Positions 34,080 through 44,095 of a DNA stretch of 64,000 nt are shown piece by piece. This DNA comes from Takakia lepidozioides (lineage: Eukaryota > Streptophyta > Takakiopsida > Takakiales > Takakiaceae): the NCBI GenBank assembly GCA_030704615.1, contig CM060734.1, positions 1,798,001 through 1,862,000 of the forward strand, written 5' to 3'. Numbering within the stretch: the stretch's first letter is position 1; every line of letters starts with the position of its first letter. The notes beneath the pieces are model-generated. The model was not told the DNA's origin. It searched no databases and saw only the letters and a list, made by a program, of their open reading frames with translations. The translations under genes and the position numbers were made by a program.

Positions 34080-35220
34080 GATCCTGCAACGAGCCAAGAG
34101 GTTCAAGTGGGAGGGGATACACCTACTTCGAGTGTGGGAGGATGGTCGGGTGAGGATTGTGCCTCACCCCCACAGCGTGCACGGTTAGTGCGGCATGCCC
34201 ATGAGGAGTTGGGGCATTTTGGAGTGCGACGCACTCACAGTTTACTGCAGGGGCAGTATTGGTGGCGTGGTATGCATACAGAGGTGCAACAGTTTCGTGG
34301 CTAGGTGCATGGTGTGTGACAGGGTGCGTGCTTCATTCAACGCCCCTACACCACAGTTGCATCCTTTACCCATCATGGGATTGGGCTACAGGTGGAGTCT
34401 TGACTTCGCAGGACCGTTGCCACTGACTATGCGCCACCACAGATATGTGTTTGGTGATGGTGGAGCACTTCTCCAAGTGGATTGAGTTGGTTCCATTGCC
34501 TGACAAGGCTAGTGAGGGGGCTGCGTATGCATTCTTGGATCGTGTGCTTAGCCGATTTGGTGCTCCAGCTGAGGTACTCACGGACCAAGGGAGAGAGTTC
34601 TTGGGGGAGTTTCAGGCTTTGTGTGATAAAGCCTTGATAGACCACCGCACCACTTCTCGGGATCATCCTGAGGCCGATGGCTTAGCAGAGAGAGTTGTTC
34701 AGACGGTGAAGAGGGGTTTGCGCAAGTATGGCTTGCAGAAGGGACACCTAGGAGATTGGGATCTTCAGGTTCCTTGGTTAGCCATGGGCTACAGGTTCAG
34801 CAAACAAGCATCACTTGCCTCCTTCTCACCATATTTCCTTCTCTTTGGCCGAGAGCCGGATTTGCCTGCAGCCATTCGTAGGGACACTGCTCAAGTCCTT
34901 AACCTTGACGATCCGGACGTGTGGGTACGTGCATGTGATCAGCGTGCAGAGTTGTTCAAAAGTCATGCCCATGGCTTTTGAGAACCTTGCCATTGCACAG
35001 CACCGTGATACGTTGAGGTATGCCACTATACGTGGTGGAGGATATCGTCCTGGGGTTCGGAGGTTTAGCCCTGGTGACTATGTTTATTTGCAGCAGACTG
35101 CTCCTACGACTCTGGATGTTACTGCAGGGCGTGTTATTCTGAGGGTTCGAGAGGTGTTGCCCTCAGGGGTCCTGATCTTAGGGTCGGGATGGCATGACTT
35201 GGAAGGACCATGTGCGTAAT
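34080..35220 (+). pseudogene. Element B DDE integrase
   Basis: The zinc region HAHEELGHFGVRR...CMVC (34190-34320) is split by indels. The core is then open from 34445 to 34981: VEHFSKWIELVPLPDKA, FGAPAEVLTDQGREFLGEF (Asp), HPEADGLAERVVQTVKRGL (Glu), GHLGDWDLQVPWLAMGY and SPYFLLFGREPDL. The first catalytic Asp lies in SLDFAGPLP at about 34400. The C-terminal part (RFSPGDYVYLQQTAPT, VILRVREVLPSGV) precedes the PHD finger. There is no chromodomain; the PHD finger takes that place. Confidence 0.9.
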
Positions 35221-35274
35221 TGTGCGCCATGTCACCTTCCCAATGTCGATGGCAGAGTTGACCCAAACTTGGCA

Positions 35275-35439
35275 GTGGTACCTGCAGGTTTGAGGTGCAT
35301 GCTCTGTGGGTCTGCCAAAGGGGCAGCCACCATGCTGGTGTGTGATCGATGCTCAAGGGGTTGGCATATGGGATGCTTGACACCACCTCTTGAGAAGGTT
35401 CCTGACGGAGATTGGTTGTGTCCACACTGCTTGGGATAG
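35275..35439 (+). CDS. Element B PHD finger at the integrase C-terminus
   Basis: A complete C4HC3 PHD finger: CMLC, CDRC, WHMGC, WLCPHC (35296-35436), ending in a stop directly after (LG*). The usual aromatic residue before the last cysteine pair (GDWLCPHC) and the PPL of CLTPPLEKVP are present. PHD fingers of this type commonly bind histone H3 tails. At the end of an integrase it could steer insertion to particular chromatin, as chromodomains do in chromoviruses; that role is inference. One frame change separates it from integrase near 35.19 kb. Listed as CDS because this domain itself is unbroken. Confidence 0.88.
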   Translation: MVPAGLRCMLCGSAKGAATMLVCDRCSRGWHMGCLTPPLEKVPDGDWLCPHCLG

Positions 35440-35688
35440 TGGCAGTGGACATGACTGGAGGCAGCTAACAAGACATGGGAGGCCAAGCTCATAGGAGTCA
35501 ATACATGAGATCCCAAGCTCAAGTTCACAGGTTGCAAGACGGCGACTAACGATGGGGCAACTCTTGCACCCGGCCTCTTGATCTATCGAGTTTGAGTGTA
35601 GTAGGGATAGTGGTGGAGGACTTAGTGAGGCTATGGTCACTATCACATCTTGTGGCTACCTGGACTTAGAGGGACCTAAGCACCAGCT

Positions 35689-35698
35689 AGGGGGGCGA
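35689..35698 (+). other. Element B polypurine tract
   Basis: AGGGGGGCGA directly before the first rB (TGTGTGGACTAG). Identical to the tract of element A. Confidence 0.75.
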
Positions 35699-35699
35699 T

Positions 35700-35875
35700 T
35701 GTGTGGACTAGTGACTGCCATAGTGGGCAGCATAGTGGCAGCCTAGTGACTGACTAGTTGTAGCCTAGTGGTTGGACTAGTGGTGGACTAGTGGTATACT
35801 AGTGTGTGGTGTGCACATGTGTTGTGTGGTTTTGGACAGCGATGTAGTTGTGTAGCGATATGTATGCGCACGACA
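35700..35875 (+). repeat. Element B rB, copy 1
   Basis: 176 bases beginning TGTGTGGACTAGTGACTGCC and ending TATGCGCACGACA. It is about twice the length of rB in element A; the extra part is rich in short CTAGTG-type repeats, while the inner end (GGACAGCGATGTAGTTGTGTAG...) is shared with A. Copy 2 at 36206-36381 appears identical. Confidence 0.92.
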
Positions 35876-35877
35876 GC

Positions 35878-36205
35878 TGTCAAGTTATTTTACCACTAGT
35901 GTGAAACTAGCTAGGAAATAGCTAGCTTTTACATATTGACATTTGGGATTGGCCCAAGTGTCAATCCAGGGGTCAAGGCAGATTTAGGCCCTGGAGTGGT
36001 TATCTTCACGGCAAGCGCGGGAGGCTCATCTTTCTCGAGTTGAGCCTCACCGCGCCTAGCTATGGCGCCGTAGTGTGGATTCCCCATGGCGTGGGGTGCA
36101 CTTGGCTTGACTTGTATTTGAGTGATGAGGTTATATATGCATGAGTTTATGCTTCAGCTTTGTGAGCTCGCATGAGCTTGTGCTTGTATTCTTCTTCTTT
36201 ATCAT
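35878..36205 (+). repeat. Element B rA
   Basis: 328 bases, TGTCAAGTTATTTTACCACTAG..., closely similar to the 5' repeat of element C (38734) and more distantly to rA of A and D. Hairpin arms ATTGACATTTGGGATTGGCCCAAGTGTCAAT are kept although the bases differ from A, which argues for a selected RNA structure. Ends ...TTCTTTATCA. Confidence 0.9.
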
Positions 36206-36381
36206 TGTGTGGACTAGTGACTGCCATAGTGGGCAGCATAGTGGCAGCCTAGTGACTGACTAGTTGTAGCCTAGTGGTTGGACTAGTGGTGGACTAGTGG
36301 TATACTAGTGTGTGGTGTGCACATGTGTTGTGTGGTTTTGGACAGCGATGTAGTTGTGTAGCGATATGTATGCGCACGACA
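36206..36381 (+). repeat. Element B rB, copy 2 (3' terminus)
   Basis: Second copy of rB, ending GCGCACGACA and followed by unrelated AATGCTTAAAAC. The near identity of the two copies suggests they were made in one replication round. Confidence 0.92.
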
Positions 36382-36469
36382 AATGCTTAAAACACACCGT
36401 AAAAAACAAGTCAGAAAAAGCCTTGGATTTATGGGCATCGAAAGCAAAAGAGGCACTCGCCCACCTGGC

Positions 36470-36880
36470 CCCGATTGGGAAATGCGGCACCGCATTTCCC
36501 TCATGTCCCTGCATATGTCCGCAACCTTCACCTTGACTGTGCAGGTCGACTAGAAATGCGGCGCCGCATTCTGGCTCACGAACAAAACGGTGGGCACCTT
36601 TACAGAAAATGGCAGGCGTTTAGGGAATGCGGCACCGCATCTACATGTTGGACATGGAAATGCGGCACCGCATTTTCGTCCGTGGTAAGCAAATGCGGTT
36701 CCGTATTTCCATGTCCAACATGGAAAGCCTGCGCCGCATGTCCAATATGGAAATGCGGTGCCGCATTTGCATGTCCCGAATCAAATGCGGTGCCGTATTT
36801 CCGTTTTCAGTTGGAATTCCGGAACCTCATTTCCGGCTTAGGGATGGAAATGTGGTATTGCATTTCCGTTGTCCTTATCG
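36470..36880. repeat. Cluster of about ten AAATGCGGYRCCGCATTT palindromes
   Basis: Copies or near copies of the palindrome occur at about 36479, 36553, 36625, 36656, 36690, 36728, 36749, 36783, 36812 and 36844, spaced roughly 20 to 75 bases apart. Intervening text often contains CATGTCC or CAACATGGA. Several central bases change in pairs (GCACCGC, GTGCCGC, GCGCCGC), so the dyad symmetry is mostly retained. No coding sense; not a CRISPR array. Confidence 0.85.
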
Positions 36881-37018
36881 GAAATGTGCTCTCCTCCGTC
36901 TACAAATCGGATGAGGTTTCAAAAAGGAGAACAGGGGCCAGGTGACCTCCACTTCAAAATAAGTTCCTTAATATATTTGGAAGAAAGGATTAAAATGTAC
37001 AAGGACTCCTTAGAATTC

Positions 37019-37740
37019 CTACCTAGCATCCTGGAAGTCATCATCACTATCCTCAACCGCTCCATGATTGTCCTGCACTCCTTCCACCCCTTCATCTTCC
37101 TTCTCATGCCCAGCGGACTGATCGTCGGCTAAGCTTTCGAATATCCCGCCTTCTCCTTGAGGAACTGACCATCTGACTTTTGTTGAGTCGTCCCCCTCCT
37201 GGTCTACATTGCTCTCTTCCGCGGAATCGTAGACATACTTCAGCACGCGTCTAGCTGTCTCAGCTGCAGCCAACTCTCTCCGCTTCCTTCTCTCCTCTCT
37301 AGCCCTCTCCAAAATCAGCTCTACTTTACTGGGATTCTCACATCATCTAATTGCAACCCTTGCAAGCTTAGCTGCATAACTAGGAAGAGAGTAGTCCTTC
37401 ATAGGGCTCTTCAGAAAGGCCGACCTGGCAAAGAATGGGACATTCTCCCTTGCAACAAATTGAGGCGCCATTGATTTCGGCGCAGATCTTGGAATCCTGC
37501 ACATAATAATCACTTTCTCAGACCAATGAGAACCACAAACAGACAGTGACCTGAATGAAAGAATGTCCCAGAAGGCTTTGCAAACTTACAATGATTGCAC
37601 TCACTCGTATTCCGGGTTCTCCTCAGCATCAATGTCCACTGTCTCCTCCTCCTCGTCCGAAAAATTCTCCTAGGAGTCATTGGCTGCGATGGCAGCCTTC
37701 ACCGATAGTCGTTGAAGCCCTTCCCAGACTGCTACACCTG
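37019..37740 (-). pseudogene. Fragment of an unrecognised spliced gene (acidic/basic protein)
   Basis: Minus-strand exons can be read with GT-AG borders. One exon around 37740-37610 ends ENFSDEEEETVDIDAEENPE followed by GTGAGTGC. The next starts after TGTGCAG near 37497 (RSAPKSMAPQFVARENVPFF), passes ERAREERRKRRELAAAETAR, and ends in an acidic tail (EDSDDDFQDAR). Two in-frame stops (TAG near 37.67 kb, TGA near 37.35 kb) disable it. The mix of a highly charged helix and acidic stretches suggests a nuclear protein, but I do not recognise the family. Confidence 0.5.
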
Positions 37741-38733
37741 CTGAAAAGAACTATAGCACCACGGAGAGAAAAGCAGTGGCAATGATTTATGTTGATAAAT
37801 TTTTTTGGCATTATTTACTTGGCAATCACTTAAAGTTCAGTGTTGATCATCAGGCTTTGGTTCATTTGGCAAATCGACCATTAGCTAGTGGCAGGGTTGC
37901 TCGATGGTTATTACTTCTTCATGAGTATGATTTTGAAGTTGTTCATAAACTTGGAAGACACATGTTACAACAGATCATCTATCAAGACTTACCATCGGAG
38001 AACCAGCAACAGGAGTGGAGGATCAGCTTCCCGATGCATTTTTGTTTGCTGTTCAACCAGAAGCACAAGAAGAAGAGACAGATCCTTTGGACGCTGTAGG
38101 AGGGTTTCAAGTAAATTATGATCTTCCAAATTCTCTTAAATTGTTTGAGACAAATAACAACAGAGGATGGAGAATCCACAGATGAACGTGAAATAATGTA
38201 TAAGGAAAACTCAGAACCAGAAGAGGATGACAAGGGAAATGAGGAGTCAATCTCTCAAGGATTGACCAACATTAGCATTGGGACTTATGCAGTCACCAAG
38301 GAAGAATCAGAAGAAATTCAAGACCAAGATCAAGATGATTGGCAGTGGCCAATCAAATACTATCTGATAACATGAAAGTTTCCTGAAGAATACACCAAAG
38401 ATGACATAAGGAGGCTTTCAATGAAAAGCAACCCATACACGGTGATCAGGGGAATTATGTACAAACGAGAAATTGATTCCATCAGGAGGAGATGTGTGGA
38501 CAAAGAACAGGCCAAGACGGTGATGCAGGAATTACATGAAGGAATATCAGGAGGACACTTCAGTTCAGACCTAACAGCAAAGAAGATATTATTAGCAGGA
38601 TAGTGGCGGCCTACAATTTTCGGAGATACTTACAAACACTGCCAACAGTGTGATGTCTACCAGAGAATGGGACCAGTAGAAAGAACTGGAAAATGAGCTA
38701 TGCACTCACTACCACCAGCAGAGCCATTTCAGC
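37741..38733 (+). mobile_element. Gypsy relic F (RNase H end and integrase zinc region)
   Basis: Third gypsy lineage. RNase H C-terminal motifs: KFSVDHQALVHLANRPLASG and VARWLLLLHEYDFEVVHKLG. After a degenerate linker comes integrase: IMYKREIDSIRRRCV, LHEGISGGHFSSDLTAKKIL and CQQCDVYQRMG (HHCC). It breaks off exactly at AEPFQ where the TGTCAAG of element C begins, so C inserted into it. Confidence 0.85.
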
Positions 38734-39050
38734 TGTCAAGTTATTTTACCACTAGTGTGAAGTTAGCTAGGAAATAGCTAGCTTTTATATATTGACATTT
38801 GGGATTGACCCAAGTGTCAATCCAGGGGCCAATACATGTTTGGGCACCTGGCGTTGTTATCTTCACGGCAGATCGCGGTGGGCTTATCTTTCTCGAGTTG
38901 AGCCTCACTGCGTCTAGCTATGGCGCCGTAGTGTGGATTCCCCATGGCGTGGGGTGCACTTGGCTCGACTTAATATATGAGTGATGTTTTCATGTGCAAG
39001 TATGTGAGTTTGAGAGAGCTTGTATGCTTGTATCATTCCTTTCTTTATCA
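38734..39050 (+). repeat. Element C 5' terminal repeat (rA)
   Basis: 317 bases, closely similar to rA of element B, ending TTCTTTATCA. It contains GGCTTATCTTTCTCGAGTTG (about 38880), part of which is complementary to the sequence directly after the repeat. Confidence 0.9.
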
Positions 39051-39071
39051 CTCGAGAAAGATCAGCTCGAG
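39051..39071 (+). other. Candidate self-complementary primer-binding site, element C
   Basis: The bases CTCGAGAAAGATCAGCTC immediately follow rA. CTCGAGAAAGAT is the exact reverse complement of ATCTTTCTCGAG inside rA (about 38886-38897). A primer-binding site is expected at this position. No match to a tRNA 3' end (TGG...) is seen. Self-priming is inference. Confidence 0.45.
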
Positions 39072-41511
39072 TATGTGAGTGCCAGGTTCGAGTTATTTTG
39101 TAGCACTTGTGTTTTCCTGAGAAGCGGTTCAGCCTAGAGTGCAGGGATCCGTGCATGAGCCTATCCAAAGTGGATAGAGTGCAAAGGTGAACAGGTTGCA
39201 GGTTTGCAATGGATAGAGAGGCGGGTAGCCTATGTTGAAGAGCGGCGTTGCATAGCTCAACACTATGGCAACCAAGTTTGGGCTTCTAGTGTGAAGCGGA
39301 GGAGATGCTGGCCACGAGTGGGCAAACTGGTGGTCGTCTTCTTCAGCTGCAGGCCGAGTTAAGGAGCTGCAGAAATGTGGGCTGCGCATGGACATCTAGC
39401 ATGTTGCAGGTTGGAGATGACATGATGAGCTCCAGGTATTTCTGCCCGAAACTAGATGTTGCGGGTAGATGAGGAGCAACCGAATGGTGGAGCTGCGAGG
39501 GGATGCATCGCAGCCCGTTGGGAGCTTCAGCTCCAAGCTCATGAAGAGGTATGAGTGAAGAGAGGGGGCTGGTCCCTCTTGTGTGCAAATCAGTGCACTG
39601 ATGAAACATGTGCTGAGTTGGAGTTTCAATCTGAAACTCAGCAGTGTAAGGGTTCTTGGAGTGGCAAGAGCGGGGCTAGAAGGGCAGCAACGAGGCGCCC
39701 TAGAGCGAGGGGATATGCATGAGAAGTGCAGGTGCACCAAGCTTGTAAAGGTGTGTATTTTCAGATTCGTTTTGTGAGCTTCATGAAGAAAGGGAGCTTG
39801 TTGGGCAGCATATAATTTGCTTGTTGAGTTGGGGGCACTTCTAGTGGGCCGTGAGAGCTCAGGAGTGTAGAGCGACAGGGCTGATGGCTCCGCAGAAGCC
39901 ATAGCTCGGCGGCAGCAGGTGCAGGAGCAAACCCCAGCTCGGGGAGAGCTCGGGAACGCGTGGGAACACCGGGAATGCCTCGGGAACGCATGGGGACTCG
40001 TTGGGAGTTCCAGGGAACGCAGGGAATAGTGACCGTGATGGGCCGTTAGGGCGGTATCACGAGATACCACGAGCCCAGGTCGTGATGGTTGACCGTGACC
40101 ATTGGAAGTCGTGGTGCGGACACAACGGGTGGGCACGGTGACCAGATCGTGGGGATGGCGGGCCGTGAAGGCTCGTGGGAGTGGTAGCACGGGGTATCAC
40201 TGGGCAGCCCGTGGCCAACAAGTGACTAGGGCGGGCCGTGAGGAGTAGTGGCGGTTAGAGCCACGGAAGGCCGCGAACAGGAAGAGTGAAAAAAAATAAA
40301 AAAATTAAAAAAATAAAAAATCACTCGTTTCGTGGGACCTTGATGGGGAGGTTGGGCTCTGAAGAACAATGGTTTTGAGCTAGCTGATCCGGCAGAAAAG
40401 TCGGAATTGCCTTCCTGTTGCGTTTTAACAAAGGGGATTACTTCCCTGCAGGTAATTTTTTTCGGGTTTTCAGCCCAGTTCTTAACTATGGGGGAGACCA
40501 GCCTGCAGGTAATTCCTTTGAACAGAATGTCGTTGGGGCCTATATGTACCTCTATTTGCTCCATTTTTGAACCTTCGGTGAACGGCGTTGTTTCCTGAGG
40601 TGGTTCCATTCTGAGGAATGACTGGTGGACGTAAGGAGGCACTGGCGGCCCCTGTGGAGGCTTGCATGGGGCCTTGGAGGCCAAGTTTCATGAGCTCGTG
40701 GAGGGCGGTTTGAGGAGTGTCTACAGGATGCTCTCATGGTCATGCAAGTGAGAGAAGAGAGGAAAAAAGAGGGTGTTGGGACGAGAGCGTGCTGGGGATA
40801 GGCATTGCTTTAGCTTCCCTTCCTCGTAGCTTTCCACCTTCTCTGTAGGCCGAGACCTTTCCGTAGGTGGAGGCAAGAGTCAGTCCGGGTTTGGGCTGGG
40901 TTGCAGGAGCGACACTGTGGAGAGATTTTCGGTTTGGGGGAGTTGTTGTTTTCATTCTTGTGTTTGGATCCCCTCCACACCTGCATGCTTGATTGTGCGC
41001 CATGCTAGTTTTGTGTGGGTGCTTGATTTTACAGGTGGTGGACTCGGGCTTGATCGCCGATCCCACCCTAGAGCATGCTGTCGATGGTGAGGCTGGGTTG
41101 ATGACCAGTCAGACCATCTTTGTTTCTCCTGTGGTGAGGTTGGAGGTGATGACCAGCCAACCATAGGAGTGCTTGCGGTGGATGCAGGTGCAGGTGCAGG
41201 CTATGTTAGGAACCTAGTATTCCAAACCATAAGCCGCATCAGGATCTCTACCCGGATACCTTGTGGAGAGGGGGTTAGAGACATGTTGATGACCGGTTGA
41301 GTGTCAGTTTGTCAACACGGAGGTGCCACTAGTTGCTGGGGAAAGTGCCGGTACGAGCACTAGCGATACTAGCGGGTATACGAGACGAGGTGTGCGGTTT
41401 AGGCCACCTTCACCTCCTGTGTCTTCTACGGAAGGTTCTGATTCGGATTGTGAATCAGGAGGACTCACACCAGCGGTGCAAGTTATTTCCTTGCCATTGT
41501 TGTGGGACACG
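39072..41511 (+). other. Element C leader
   Basis: 2.4 kb. The outer part (to ~40660) is private apart from short patches shared with B; it has GGGAACGC-type short repeats (39945-40030) and an A-rich tract (40287-40322). The inner part is shared with B from ~40670, and with A and D from ~40860. Open antisense frames here (e.g. 40190-39396) look compositional, and no accessory ORF1 is found. Confidence 0.5.
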
Positions 41512-42335
41512 ATGGAGGAGATGTACGGAGCCACTAAGGGGCCACGAAGGTACTCTGGGGCAGTGGGTACCATTGAGTTGGATGATTTTATCCAAGAGTT
41601 TGATAGTTGGTGTGACTTGCAGCAAATGCGCAATCCACAACTGTTTACGCCTTTTATGGCATGGAAAGGGCTGTTTCAGCACCTTGAGGGGCCGCCCATG
41701 GATGATTACCATGAGTTTAGGCGGGGGCACGATGTTTAGATCGAGGAGTGGAGGATGTACTGGTCACCTGACTATGTCTCCATCACTAGAGGGACAAGGG
41801 CAGCAGCCATACCGGCAGCTTCCACGAGCAGCAGTGGGACTAGTGGTACAGAGGCTACGTCGTCCACCCAAGCTACTGTTGCACCAACACCAGTGGCGGT
41901 GCCTGCCTTCAACCCCGTTGTGGACTACCTCATCGTGCTCAAGGCAACAAGGGGGCTCAGGTGAAGCCCAGGGAAGGGTAGAGAGGACCTCAGATGCAGG
42001 GGTCTCTCCCTTCATTTGCTGGCCAACAACAAGCGGATGTGGTGTGCTGGACATGTGGAGGACCCCATGTCAAGAAGGATTGCCCAGAGGGAGGCAATGG
42101 TTTGGTACCGACACAGCCTGCACAGTTGCAGTGTGGGTATTGTGGCAAGTACGGGCATGGAGAAGCCCAGTGCTATGGTTTGCATCCTGAGTTGCGCCCA
42201 GGCCAGTTCCAAAGGAACAATGGTGGCTGGGGGCAAGGTGGAGCAGCCCAGAGAGGACGAGGTGGCCAGGCACGAGGTGCAGGCCAAGGGCAAGCTCAAC
42301 GTCCAAGGACGCGGAGGTCAGGGTGGTGACCAAGG
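41512..42335 (+). pseudogene. Element C gag, internally deleted
   Basis: ATG of MEEMYGATKGPRRYSG at 41512. The first half is intact to RRGHDV, then a stop. About 370 bases that hold the EKLRSLQ...QFWYGILDKELRRRV core in A and B are missing at 41924 (the sequence jumps from NPVVD to a position just before the knuckles). Both CCHC knuckles are well preserved in DNA: CWTCGGPHVKKDC (42047-42085) and CGYCGKYGHGEAQC (about 42133-42174). Confidence 0.83.
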
Positions 42336-43089
42336 CATGGCCAACCGGCTTCAGCAGCTAGAGCAGAGGCTCGCTGCCATGGCCACAGCTCAGGTGGTAC
42401 CGGCTCCAAGGCCGGATGGTCCACCTCCTGCTCCTGGAGGAGGAGACTTGGGAGGCATGGGATTCATGTGCGGGGCAGCACTACCACTAGTGAGGGGTGC
42501 CACTACCACTATCACTATGTGCGGGGGAGGACTACCACTAGTGCAAGTGGAGTCAGCTGCGGCAGTGACTCGAGGAGCAGCACGAGTTCCTGAGCCACGA
42601 GGTGTGGAGGTGGAGTTGGATCCACAGCGTGGGGAGGCAAGCCATCAGGCCAGGCTTCCTCAGTCATTCACATTGGCGGAGACAGTGTCGACGCCGTCCA
42701 TGGTACCTAGTTCTCGTCCGACTGTTACCGAGGCGGAGGTTACTATGCCAATGGGGAGAGCTACACGGGCAGCACCACTACCTAGTGTTGCCAAGGCTAC
42801 GGCAGCTAGTGTGCTGCTGGGGACGGCCATAGCTGTGTGCCATGCTCCATTGTTCTCGGCTACCATGATTGCGACGTCGGGGGTAAGACCAGCTGAGGTG
42901 TTCAGGCTGGCAGCTACACTCTGTGAGAGTGGGGAGGTTACTTCAACTTCTGCGGAGATAGTGGGAGGTGTAGTGCCGGAGGGATCCTCGGATGTGAGGG
43001 TCAAGACTGCCATGGCGGCGCCATGGCAAGCTGCCAGCTAGGCCAGCCATTGAGCGCGCCATGGTGACACCTGGAGTTGCCATGTTAAG

Positions 43090-43590
43090 ACAACCAGGAT
43101 GACATTTTCTATTTGAGTGGACCGGCAGGCAAGAGGTACCGGCCACTGCGAGTCTTGTTGGAATCGGGAGCTCAGCCATTGATGCTGGGCAGAGCTGCTA
43201 TTGCAGGCTTGGGCCTCACGGAGGCGGATATGGAGCCGTGTCCTTTCCAGATACAAACATCTCTGGGAGGATCAGAGCAGGCTCGAGGCATGACACGGCG
43301 TGAGTTTGCTATCAGACTACAGCCGGATCATCCTACAGATGGCTCAGTGATGAGAGCCTAGGCCATTGTGACAGACGCGGTCTCGTACGACGTCTTTGTT
43401 GGTGGGGCAGTGTTGTACTCCATGGGCTTCACCCTAGATTTTTGGGAGGAGTCAGCTTCCTATAGGCTTGGATGGCAGTCAGGGGAGGGCCGGTGTGTGC
43501 AGCTCCCTGTGACGTTCATAGGAGGAGTTGCGGTTGCTCAGCAAGGCAAGATGCCAACACTGGCAACATTCACAGTTGCAGTGACTTAGC
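43090..43590 (+). pseudogene. Element C aspartic protease with D-to-E change
   Basis: YRPLRVLLESGAQPLMLGRA reads through the active site in one frame, but the catalytic Asp of D-S-G-A is Glu here (GAA). The downstream MTRREFAIRLQPD and VSYDVFVGGAVLYSMGF match B. A stop interrupts after SVMRA and another after FTVAVT. Confidence 0.82.
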
Positions 43591-43819
43591 CTGGAGAGTT
43601 GTTGGATGACAACACTCATTCAGAGGATGTGTCACCTCCGGGAGAGCAGGATAACATGTATGGTATGGCGGAGTTGCCTGCCATGGTTGCTCACACTCCA
43701 TTGTGGGGTTCGAGCAAGGATTTGCAGCGGGTTACTGATTGTCGTGTGTAACAAGCCTGGGTAGAGGTTTTTGTACGGTCAGGAGAGGAGGAGAGTGCGG
43801 GTATTGCACCAGGACCACC

Positions 43820-44095
43820 TCAGTTGTCACCATTGGACACCATACCAATTGTGTGGCAGTGTCCGGATGAAGGCATTTGCCTTCTGGACTTGTTTGGCGG
43901 GATCAACACTAGGTTGGCTGCTGTTCTACAGGCAGGTGTACAAGTACGGCGGTACTTGTATGTGGAGAGGGATGAGACTACACGACACCTCTCCCTACGC
44001 CATGTTGCTCAGTTGGTGCAGCAGTACCCTGAGTTGTTGTCGGTGTCTGCAGTTCGTGGATATCAGCAGGCCTTGCCAGCAGACATTTCGTTGCG
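43820..44095 (+). pseudogene. Element C methyltransferase, N-terminal third only
   Basis: GICLLDLFGGINTRLAAVLQ (motif I, with G-to-R in the loop relative to B), YLYVERDET and RGYQQALPADISL, then the element ends at ~44095 before motif IV. The break is a sharp junction with the minus-strand 2A-type sequence. Confidence 0.85.

Larger units (their letters stand above)
26281..36381 (+). mobile_element. Element B: 5'-truncated relative of element A with better-preserved pol
   Basis: Domain order is identical to A: gag, protease, C5 methyltransferase, RT, RNase H, integrase, PHD, polypurine tract, then rB (35700-35875), rA (35878-36205), rB (36206-36381). There is no 5' rA; the leader starts abruptly against gypsy relic E near 26.28 kb. 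Its rA and rB differ clearly from those of A but keep the same order and the same GACAGCTGTC junction. It belongs with element C (shared leader and gag features), while A pairs with D. Frames are broken at several points, but long stretches of pol are open. Confidence 0.85.
38734..44095 (+). mobile_element. Element C: 3'-truncated relative of element B
   Basis: Starts at TGTCAAGTTATTTTACC inside gypsy relic F. It runs through rA, leader, gag (with an internal deletion), protease and the first third of the methyltransferase, then stops at about 44095 against unrelated sequence. It lacks RT, integrase and the 3' repeats. It is the clearest case in the window where the 5' boundary of the family is fixed by an interrupted host element: nothing resembling rB precedes rA. 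Confidence 0.85.

Noticed and set aside
36470-36880. CRISPR-like array
   Set aside because: Repeats are short palindromes with unequal spacing and variable centres, in a plant-like context without cas genes.
39396-40190. 264-codon minus-strand frame in the element C leader
   Set aside because: Ser/Pro/His/Arg-rich with no motif, not shared with B, and sits in G-rich short-repeat sequence; compositional openness is more likely.
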